This document shows, piece by piece, positions 33,605-39,077 of a stretch of DNA of 39,077 bases; position 1 is the first letter of the stretch, and each line of letters begins with the position of its first letter. Location of the stretch: contig CANGFE010000021.1 of the NCBI GenBank assembly GCA_947453155.1, positions 1-39,077 of the forward strand. Reading direction: 5' to 3'. The notes beneath the pieces were generated by a model. It made no database searches and had not been told where the DNA came from. It saw nothing but the letters and a program-made list of their open reading frames with translations. The position numbers were made by a program, and so were the translations under genes. This stretch comes from Beijerinckiaceae bacterium. GTDB taxonomy: Bacteria > Pseudomonadota > Alphaproteobacteria > Rhizobiales > Beijerinckiaceae.

Positions 33605-33775
33605 TCAGCCTTCGTCCCCCGAAGCATCGGGCGCACGGGCGCGGGCCTGTGCCTTGCGGCGCGCCAGATTGGCCCGGAGCGCTTTGGCGAGCCGTTCCTT
33701 GGCCAGCCGCTCTCTTTCCGCCGCCTTTTGATCGGCAGCGGCCGAGCTTTTCTGCTTTTGGGGCGAATCATTCAT
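33605..33775 (-). CDS. Small basic Lys/Arg/Ala-rich protein, unknown function
   Basis: A 56-residue highly charged protein (MNDSPQKQKSSAAADQ at the start), forming one long basic helix: ERERLAKERLAKALRANLAR followed by RKAQARAR, with an acidic end. It lies upstream of murA on the same strand, 83 bases apart. I recall similar small proteins beside murA in Hyphomicrobiales, but no function is known. No strong Shine-Dalgarno is visible; TTG at 33796 is an alternative start. Confidence 0.6.
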   Translation of the reverse strand: MNDSPQKQKSSAAADQKAAERERLAKERLAKALRANLARRKAQARARAPDASGDEG

Positions 33776-33932
33776 GACGATGCCGCAAGACCTCAATTCC
33801 GGGCGCTTTTAGGGGAGAAGAGAGGGCCCTTCAAGCAGCGGGAGAGCCCCGCCCCCGCGCTTGCCATACACCGCCCCCTGTGGCAAAAGCCCCCTCATCG
33901 CGCGCAGGGCCCCGGCCCAAAGGCCCGAAAAT

Positions 33933-34007
<75 letters not shown>

Positions 34008-34124
34008 TTTATCTTCCTTATTGACGCGAACGCCGGCCGTCCTGCCCGTTCCATCACCATTTCGGCCGATAGACGCTTCTGCTCTGGAATGCGCATGATC
34101 CGCGACAGCGATCAGCGCTGCCGA

Positions 34125-35369
34125 ATGGATATGGCCCCGCCTATGGCTCAAGACAGCGACGATGGACTGCGCCGCACTCTCTCGCTCTGGCAGGTGGTGC
34201 TTTACGGGCTGGGTGTCACCATCGGCGCGGGCATTTATGTGCTGGTTGGCGTTGCGGCCGGTCGCAGCGGGTTTTACGCCCCGCTCGCCTTTCTGGTTGC
34301 CGCGGCTCTGCTCTCTTTCACTGCCCTCAGCTTTGCAGAATTAGGCACACGCTTGCCCGTGGCTGCGAGTGAAGCCGCCTATGTCGATGCGGGCTTCCAA
34401 CGCAAATGGCTGACGCTGGCCACGGGGCTCTTTGTTGTCACAACAGCGACCGTCTCTGCTGCCACGGTGAGCGTGGGCGCAGCTGGCTATCTCTTTGTCT
34501 TATGGCCCGCACCGCAACCCCTTCTCATTGTCGTGGTCGTGCTCGGCATGGGCGTGATTGCCTCGCTCACCACAGCGCAATCCGTGACGCTAGCCGGTCT
34601 CATGACGACGATTGAAATTGGCGGCTTGCTCGCCATTGTCGCGGCGGGCTTGTGGAATGCGGATCATCTGGGCGCGGCCTTGCAAGAGACGCCTCTCACA
34701 ATGCGCGATGTGCCATGGGCGGGGCTCGTCTCGACATCGCTGATTGCCGTCTTTGCCTTCATTGGTTTTGAGCATGTGGTGAATATTGCCGAAGAAATCC
34801 GTGATCCGCGGCGCACGCTGCCAAAAGCCCTGTTCATCACGCTGGCGCTGACGGCTCTTCTCTATGCCTCGGTTGTCTTCATCGCTGTGTCTGCCATTCC
34901 GCCGCAAGAACTTGCTGTCGCCAATGCGCCGCTGGCCCGGGTTTACGAGCGGCTGACAGGCCACCCGCTCGGCATGATGAGTGCCATTGCCGTGATTGCG
35001 ACGCTCAACGGCATTATCGTGCATATGATCATGATCTCGCGCGTGCTCTACGGCATGGCGCGCACCGGCGTCCTGGCCGCGGGGCTTGGACATGTGCATC
35101 CGCGCACCCGCACACCTTTGCGCGCCACAGGTCTTGGCATTGTTGTTATTCTCGCTCTGGCGCTGGCTTTTCCGCTGGAAAGATTGGCGCATATTACGGC
35201 GCAAGGAACGCTGGTGATTTTCTTTCTGGTCAATGCCGCGCTCGCCCGCATTCGGCAGAAGGAGGACAGTCTGCCGCCCCATGTTTTTCATGCACCCGCA
35301 TGGGCGCCCTATGCCGGAATGGCCGCAACATTGATCCTGCTTCTGGCGTCCGTGTGGCGGGGAAACTGA
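34125..35369 (+). CDS. APC family amino acid/amine permease
   Basis: Inner-membrane transporter of about 414 residues with roughly 12 hydrophobic helices. The first helix carries the APC signature (WQVVLYGLGVTIGAGIYVLV), and the sixth-helix region has AVFAFIGFEHVVNIAEEIRD followed by PRRTLPKALFIT, typical of amino acid permeases of the basic amino acid/GABA kind. The substrate cannot be read from sequence. Starts at 34089, 34095, 34125, 34131 and 34143 are all possible and none has a clear Shine-Dalgarno; 34125 is a compromise. It follows tRNA-Thr by about 120 bases. The stop is 9 bases from that of the converging UspA gene. Confidence 0.85.
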   Translation: MDMAPPMAQDSDDGLRRTLSLWQVVLYGLGVTIGAGIYVLVGVAAGRSGFYAPLAFLVAAALLSFTALSFAELGTRLPVAASEAAYVDAGFQRKWLTLATGLFVVTTATVSAATVSVGAAGYLFVLWPAPQPLLIVVVVLGMGVIASLTTAQSVTLAGLMTTIEIGGLLAIVAAGLWNADHLGAALQETPLTMRDVPWAGLVSTSLIAVFAFIGFEHVVNIAEEIRDPRRTLPKALFITLALTALLYASVVFIAVSAIPPQELAVANAPLARVYERLTGHPLGMMSAIAVIATLNGIIVHMIMISRVLYGMARTGVLAAGLGHVHPRTRTPLRATGLGIVVILALALAFPLERLAHITAQGTLVIFFLVNAALARIRQKEDSLPPHVFHAPAWAPYAGMAATLILLLASVWRGN

Positions 35370-35378
35370 GCAGAAAAT

Positions 35379-36227
35379 CTAATAAGACATCAATACCGGC
35401 ACGGGCGGATCGGCGATGACGGAACGCGTGACGCCACCGATGATGAATTCCCGAAACCGTGCGTGCCCATAAGCGCCCATGACCAATAAATCCGCGCGCG
35501 TCATGGCCACATGATCGCGCAGCGTCTGGGCAATATCGCCACTGGTGCAGGGCAATTGCGTCAAATGCACATTGCGCGCATGACGCGCGATCCGCGACGC
35601 AATATCGACGCCCTCGATTTGTTTCTCGCGATTGGAATCGCCTTCAATCGTGACGATTTCAATAAAGGTGGCCGCATCGATAAAGGGCATGGCATCGCCA
35701 ATCGCGCGCGCGGCTTTTGCTGAACCATCCCAAGCCACCACCAGGCGCTCAAAAGCGACATTGCCATTCCATTTGGCAGGCAAAAGGATCAGAGGCCGGC
35801 CGGAACTGAACATGAGTTCTTCGATCACCGTTTCAGCAAGACCAAAAAGGCGATCGCGCGATTGCGCAATGCTGATGTCCGAGGCGCGCGCAAAGCCCGT
35901 CAATCTCCGACTAGTCTGCGCATAATCGCCATAGGCAAGCTCGAGCGAAGCCGTCGCGCCTTCCGATTGCGCCCGACGCAAGGCTTCATCGCCGAAGTTT
36001 TTAGCAGCCGCACGACGATCCTCATTCGCTTGATTGAGCAGGCCTCGAACCTCCGTGACCACGACGGCGGAGGGCAGGGTCAAACGCCCCACGCCAAGAC
36101 AAATGTTCAGATGGGCACCATGACGGCAGGCCAGTTGGGTGGCGAAGGCCACAACCGAATGTTCCGGCTCGGCAGCCTCGACCTGCGGCTCAAAAATGGG
36201 GGCAACAAGAATGGTTTTGATCGTCAT
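35379..36227 (-). CDS. Universal stress protein (UspA family), tandem domain
   Basis: A 282-residue cytosolic protein with two Usp folds. The first (about 1-150) starts MTIKTILVAPIFEP and is divergent. The second (about 155-282) has RLVVAWDGSAKAARAIGDAM and LLVMGAYGHARFREFIIGGV, close to the ATP-binding pattern G-x2-G-x9-G of UspA, then SVIADPPVPVLMSY. Tandem Usp proteins respond to starvation or oxidative stress. CGGAG lies 10 bases before the ATG at 36227. Confidence 0.9.
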   Translation of the reverse strand: MTIKTILVAPIFEPQVEAAEPEHSVVAFATQLACRHGAHLNICLGVGRLTLPSAVVVTEVRGLLNQANEDRRAAAKNFGDEALRRAQSEGATASLELAYGDYAQTSRRLTGFARASDISIAQSRDRLFGLAETVIEELMFSSGRPLILLPAKWNGNVAFERLVVAWDGSAKAARAIGDAMPFIDAATFIEIVTIEGDSNREKQIEGVDIASRIARHARNVHLTQLPCTSGDIAQTLRDHVAMTRADLLVMGAYGHARFREFIIGGVTRSVIADPPVPVLMSY

Positions 36228-36314
36228 CAGCGCAAACTCCGGGGAAATCCCGAAGAAATAACGCACGGCACAGGCGAGGGTTCAGAGGATCACGAAAACA
36301 TAACCAGGCGCGCC

Positions 36315-36560
36315 TCAAAGCCCCGTCGAAGACCCGCCGCTCAAGCTTGAAAAGCGGTAGAGGATTTTGCGGTTTGGCCGCTGGTTGTTTTTCGGGCCGA
36401 CCAGAACCCAAATCTCATCGCCCTCGACCTGAACGCCAAAGACGCGCACTTCGGCTGGGCGCAAATTGGTGCAGGGAATATGGCGCGTGCTGCTCTCGCC
36501 TGGGCGCACCACGTCGAGGCGGTTGGCGCTTTCATCATAAATCGCGAGGCCAGCCTTCAT
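36315..36560 (-). CDS. Conserved-looking small protein of unknown function
   Basis: An 81-residue soluble protein starting MKAGLAIYDESANRLDVVRP. Alternating hydrophobic strands (AEVRVFGVQVEGDEIWVLVG) suggest a small beta-rich fold. One cysteine (IPCTNL). GGGAGG lies 5 bases before the ATG, good evidence for translation. It lies between UspA (same strand, 87 bases downstream) and divergent DoxX. I do not recognise a family. Confidence 0.7.
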   Translation of the reverse strand: MKAGLAIYDESANRLDVVRPGESSTRHIPCTNLRPAEVRVFGVQVEGDEIWVLVGPKNNQRPNRKILYRFSSLSGGSSTGL

Positions 36561-36723
36561 GAATACCTCCCAGAGAGAGCGAATCTGCGCTCAGCCTAGC
36601 AGTTATTTCGGGCCGGGCCCCGACCCGCATAGGCACCAAGCCTTCCCTCGGGCGCCTGGCCCCTGTAAACTCCGCCCCAAGGGAATCGAGAAGAACCAAA
36701 AAGATTCCCGCCGAGGAGGACAA

Positions 36724-37185
36724 ATGAAACTCGACCGGGAACCCGCGCTCTTCTTTCCCAAACTCGCGCGCTTTTATGATTTCTCCGTGCCCTTCTCTTG
36801 GGTTGTCGTGCGCTTTGGCGTGGGCTGGGTGCTGGCTGTCCATGGCTATGGAAAAGTCATGCGCGGTATGGAAGCCCAGACCAAGCAGCTCAATGTCACC
36901 GTGCCCTATCTGGCCGATATCAATTTCCCGCTGTCCTTCTTCCTGACCTTCGTCGAGGGCTTGGGCGGCGTCTGCATTATGCTGGGTCTGTTCACGCGCT
37001 TCTTTGCGGCCGCGAATGCCATTGAAATGGCCTTCCTGACCTTCGTTGTCTATTGGGGCAATGGCTTTGGCTGGTTGGCCAAGGGTTATGAATACACGCT
37101 GATGTGGGGCATTTTGTGCTTCGCCATTGCGCTGCGCGGTGGCGGGCCATGGTCCATCGACCGACTGCTCGGCAAAGAGCTTTGA
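36724..37185 (+). CDS. DoxX family inner-membrane protein
   Basis: A 153-residue protein with four hydrophobic helices: FSWVVVRFGVGWVLAVHGYG, LSFFLTFVEGLGGVCIMLGL, AANAIEMAFLTFVVYWGNGF and YTLMWGILCFAIALRGGGPW. The first-helix pattern (RxxxGxxxxxHGxxK) and the ending GGGPWSIDRLLGKEL are typical of DoxX/DoxD-like proteins, linked to redox or thiosulfate-quinone reactions in some organisms but mostly uncharacterised. AGGAGG lies 5 bases before the ATG. A strong terminator follows. Confidence 0.9.
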   Translation: MKLDREPALFFPKLARFYDFSVPFSWVVVRFGVGWVLAVHGYGKVMRGMEAQTKQLNVTVPYLADINFPLSFFLTFVEGLGGVCIMLGLFTRFFAAANAIEMAFLTFVVYWGNGFGWLAKGYEYTLMWGILCFAIALRGGGPWSIDRLLGKEL

Positions 37186-37188
37186 GAC

Positions 37189-37218
37189 AAAAGGGCCGGT
37201 TCATCACCGGCCCTTTTT
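37189..37218 (+). terminator. Rho-independent terminator after doxX
   Basis: AAGGGCCGGT (37191-37200) pairs with ACCGGCCCTT (37206-37215) around TCATC, followed by TTT. It may also serve the converging minus gene that stops at 37222. The same hairpin recurs at 37641. Confidence 0.9.
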
Positions 37219-37221
37219 CAT

Positions 37222-37533
37222 TCAGCATTTCCCGTTACCCTTCACGGAGGGATAGCAGATCAATTGGCCCGCTTTTGCCTTCGCGCAGGTGAATCCGGTG
37301 AGCGGCTTATTGATCGCCTCGACTTGCGCCACATTATAAAAGTTGAGCTTACCCGACTGAACAAGATTCGCGCATGTGTCACTGGCTGTCAGCTTGTAGG
37401 GGCCGGACAATTTCTTCCCGTAGCAGCTTGCCTTTGTGCAATCGAGAACCGCGACCTTCAGATCAGCCGCACGCACGACCGATGACATGCCCAGCAAAAT
37501 GATGGTCGCCGCAAAACAAATCAAGCCACGCAT
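37222..37533 (-). CDS. Small secreted six-cysteine protein, unknown function
   Basis: A 103-residue protein with a clear signal peptide (MRGLICFAATIILLGMSSVV then RAA, cleavage near residue 22). The mature ~80 residues hold six cysteines (in LDCTKASCYG, SDTCANL, FTCAKA, LICYPS and the C-terminal GKC), enough for three disulfides. It is basic and Lys-rich and therefore a candidate periplasmic or extracellular protein. GGAGGGG lies close before the ATG. It is flanked on both sides by the same terminator hairpin (37191-37215 and 37641-37664). I do not recognise a family. Confidence 0.75.
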   Translation of the reverse strand: MRGLICFAATIILLGMSSVVRAADLKVAVLDCTKASCYGKKLSGPYKLTASDTCANLVQSGKLNFYNVAQVEAINKPLTGFTCAKAKAGQLICYPSVKGNGKC

Positions 37534-37639
37534 AGCCCCCTCCAAGAATGAAAGGCCGAGCCTATTCTTTGGAGCTTGGGCAAACCACCAACTGAACGAT
37601 TGACGGAAAGTCAGTCGCGCGCAGTCAGGTTGAAAAGAC

Positions 37640-37668
37640 AAAGGGCCGGTTCATCACCGGCCCTCTTT
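37640..37668. terminator. Second copy of the doxX-type terminator hairpin
   Basis: AAGGGCCGGT, TCATC, ACCGGCCCT, then CTTTAT: the stem and loop are identical to the hairpin at 37191-37215. On the minus strand it follows the 44-residue small gene (stop at 37680) by 12 bases, and the stem is followed there by a short T run, so it most likely ends that gene's transcript. Confidence 0.8.
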
Positions 37669-37679
37669 ATATTGTCGCT

Positions 37680-37814
37680 TTAGTGAATTGGCTCTTCGAG
37701 TGCCGCTGTCTGGAAGACATCGCTGCGGACCACAAAGGCCTCAGCCACAACCAATGTCCCAAGAAAGAGAGCAAGCCCCGCGACCAGACCGGCCACTTCT
37801 GAAAATCTTTTCAT
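37680..37814 (-). CDS. 44-residue membrane microprotein
   Basis: A reading frame too short for ordinary calling: MKRFSEVAGLVAGLALFLGT, then LVVAEAFVVRSDVFQTA and the end ALEEPIH. One hydrophobic helix of about 20 residues follows a Lys/Arg start and precedes an acidic tail, so it is either a single-pass inner-membrane protein or a short exported peptide. GGGGGA lies about 7 bases before the ATG, and a terminator hairpin follows 12 bases after the stop. A ribosome site, a coherent hydrophobic segment and a terminator together support a real gene. Function unknown. Confidence 0.6.
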   Translation of the reverse strand: MKRFSEVAGLVAGLALFLGTLVVAEAFVVRSDVFQTAALEEPIH

Positions 37815-37974
37815 CACAATCCCCCACTGAAAGAGGTCAGACTAGCCGGGACCGATTGAAAGAGACTTACGCCTTCATCGGAAAACCCGTGACATCAGGT
37901 TAACCCCGACCAGTCCTATTGCAGTGCGGAAAGATTGTGTGCGCCGCCGAAATCAGCGGCAGCCTGCCCGAGTC

Positions 37975-38268
37975 TTAGGCTTCAAAACCCTCGACCAGCA
38001 CGAATTCCCCATCGGCAGCGCCGACGCGATGCTGGCGGGCAGCCTGATATTCCGGCGAGTAATAATAAGCACGCGCCTGATCGTAGCTGTCGAATTCCAT
38101 CACCACATTGCGGGTGCGGGCCGTACCTTCGAGCGCCTCATGCTTGCCACCGCGCACCAGCGGGCGGGCGCCAAATTTCTTCACAGCGTCAGCTGTGGCA
38201 GCCGCATAGCGGGCATAGGCTTCCGGATCTTTCACATCCACGCGCACGATGATGTAACCCTTGGGCAT
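37975..38268 (-). CDS. DUF1330 family protein
   Basis: A 97-residue dimeric alpha-beta barrel protein: MPKGYIIVRVDVKDPEAYAR, PLVRGGKHEALEGT, RNVVMEFDSYDQARAYYYSP and EYQAARQHR are the usual DUF1330 segments. The family belongs to the ferredoxin-like antibiotic-biosynthesis monooxygenase superfamily, but a reaction is not established. GAGGAG lies 7 bases before the ATG. It is monocistronic as far as can be seen. Confidence 0.92.
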   Translation of the reverse strand: MPKGYIIVRVDVKDPEAYARYAAATADAVKKFGARPLVRGGKHEALEGTARTRNVVMEFDSYDQARAYYYSPEYQAARQHRVGAADGEFVLVEGFEA

Positions 38269-38452
38269 GCTTTGTCTCCTCTTGCTTAGGTCAGCTCAAC
38301 CGTGGCGGACCATGGCAAGCCGAGCTTACGCTGGCAAGCGCCTTCACCAGAAAGCTTAAGACCTTGGTTGCTGCGCGGCTGGATCGCGGACGAAAGTCGA
38401 TGATCAATTTGCAACAGCACGCAACATTGCGAGACAGCGGATTCATTGGCGC

Positions 38453-38480
38453 TTGTCTCTTCGCGAAACGCGTTTAGCCT
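38453..38480 (+). promoter_or_regulatory. Candidate promoter of the small RNA
   Basis: TTGTCT (38453-38458), 16 bases, TAGCCT (38475-38480). Both boxes are weak but correctly spaced, and a start near 38486 would put the first small RNA hairpin at the 5' end. No better candidate lies in 38269-38485, which otherwise holds nothing I recognise. Confidence 0.35.
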
Positions 38481-38485
38481 TTGAT

Positions 38486-38552
38486 CTGCGCCCTTGGCGC
38501 GTTTCCTCCCCGACTTGAGCCGCCAGGCGTTGCGCCGGCGGCTTCTTTTTTT
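38486..38552 (+). ncRNA. Candidate trans-acting small RNA, MmgR/suhB (alpha-r8)-like
   Basis: About 67 bases with no reading frame: a 5' hairpin GCGCC-CTT-GGCGC (38488-38500), a single-stranded pyrimidine stretch TTTCCTCCCC (38502-38511), and a very strong terminator (AGCCGCC 38518-38524 with GGCGGCT 38537-38543, extended by an inner GGCG/CGCC stem) ending TCTTTTTTT. The terminator's U-run is on the plus strand, yet both neighbouring protein genes are on the minus strand, so it must end an RNA gene. The architecture and the pyrimidine motif match, from memory, the Hfq-bound MmgR RNA of Sinorhizobium meliloti (Rfam suhB family), whose conserved unpaired motif is UUUCCUCCCU. Confidence 0.65.
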
Positions 38553-38555
38553 GAC

Positions 38556-39077
38556 TCAGCGGAAACCAGCGACTGCTGCGACCATGCGCGCTTCGATGCT
38601 ATTGAAACCGTGATAGCCCCAAGCATCGCAAGGATCGCCTTCGGTGATGCCGCCATCAAGCCACGTCACGCGTGCTTTTTTGCCCGCCCATTTCATGAAG
38701 GGTTCAACACCTGCAGGCAGAGTGACGCGGCATCCATCTTGCCGATGATGCACAATCAAGGTCGGCGGCAATTTGTCGGGCGTGCCCAAGACAGTAGAGA
38801 CGTTCAACGAGCGGTGACCGGATTCCGGCGTCAGCATGCCTGACGTCAAAACCAAACGATCAGGCCGCGCGCCTTTGGCAATGCCTTGGGCCGCGCGCAA
38901 TGTGCCGCGGCTTGTGCCAGCCACAATCACGGGGCGTTTGAGTGCGCGCATATATTCAACAGCTGCACTCAAATCCGTATCCGCATCAACAATCAGCACG
39001 AGAAAATTGCGCTTCACAAAATCATCGGCTGTGCGCACCAAAGAATTGCCTTTCATGCGCCCAAGGTGGCCATCCGA
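38556..39077 (-). CDS. Alpha/beta hydrolase, N-terminus cut by window edge
   Basis: The frame stays open to the last base, so an internal methionine at 39056 is not the start; the upstream residues read SDGHLGR in front of MKGNSLVRTADDFV. The visible 173 residues contain the nucleophile elbow VIVAGTSRGTLRAA (G-T-S-R-G), a later aspartate in IVHHRQDGC and a histidine in WGYHGFNSIEARMV, giving a plausible Ser-Asp-His triad. ITEGDPCDAWGYHG gives a cysteine that could pair with DGC. Substrate unknown. The stop lies 3 bases after the end of the small RNA terminator on the opposite strand. Confidence 0.8.
   Translation of the reverse strand, partial: SDGHLGRMKGNSLVRTADDFVKRNFLVLIVDADTDLSAAVEYMRALKRPVIVAGTSRGTLRAAQGIAKGARPDRLVLTSGMLTPESGHRSLNVSTVLGTPDKLPPTLIVHHRQDGCRVTLPAGVEPFMKWAGKKARVTWLDGGITEGDPCDAWGYHGFNSIEARMVAAVAGFR

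Noticed and set aside
32268-33731. Long plus-strand open frame of 487 codons
   Set aside because: Entirely antisense to murA and its upstream small gene; the protein is rich in His/Arg/Gln with no domain, as expected from a GC-rich shadow frame.

Overview
The window reads as a chromosome segment of an alphaproteobacterium, most likely of the order Hyphomicrobiales (Rhizobiales). The supporting signs are a heat-shock promoter of the alphaproteobacterial RpoH type plus a CIRCE operator before groESL, a tRNA-His without the usual G-1 and with A73, a perfect CtrA box in front of a PdhS/DivJ/PleC-type histidine kinase, two phasin genes, the conserved order murA-DUF2948-hisD-UPF0262-phosphatase, and a candidate MmgR/suhB-type small RNA. 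I cannot name a genus. No prophage, insertion sequence or CRISPR array is visible.

Layout. 1-0.9 kb: groES and the start of groEL (minus) under CIRCE/RpoH control. 0.9-4.9 kb: a Wzx-like flippase, a small winged-helix protein in an AT-rich patch, a DUF2076 protein, a short HPF/RaiA-like ribosome factor and a histone-H1-like Lys/Ala repeat protein. 4.9-13.2 kb: a 2-hydroxy acid oxidation block. It holds glcDEF (glycolate oxidase, minus), a DUF3422 membrane protein (minus) and a divergent lutABC operon (L-lactate oxidation, plus). 13.2-19.6 kb: a small acidic protein, a 905-residue acyl-CoA synthetase/GNAT fusion, a DUF2147 secreted protein and the large PAS histidine kinase. 19.6-21 kb: a regulatory region with a CtrA box and PhaR-like palindromes, two phasins, a terminator and tRNA-His.

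21-29 kb: mtnA (methionine salvage), divergent iorAB-like molybdenum hydroxylase genes, and a gentisate pathway. The minus-strand unit carries a maleylpyruvate isomerase-type GST, a MarR regulator and a 3-hydroxybenzoate 6-hydroxylase-type monooxygenase; gentisate 1,2-dioxygenase is transcribed divergently. Together these would take 3-hydroxybenzoate through gentisate and maleylpyruvate to fumarylpyruvate; no fumarylpyruvate hydrolase is in the window. 28.8-33.8 kb: DUF2177, then the murA-DUF2948-hisD-UPF0262-phosphatase block. 33.9-39.1 kb: tRNA-Thr, an APC permease, a UspA protein, DoxX, several small proteins including one with six cysteines and one of 44 residues, DUF1330, a small RNA candidate and a truncated alpha/beta hydrolase.

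At least five copies of a family of dispersed palindromic repeats (arms starting cgtcattgcgag) lie between genes. Convergent genes are packed very tightly. Most start codons were chosen by Shine-Dalgarno spacing and known family N-termini; uncertain ones are flagged.
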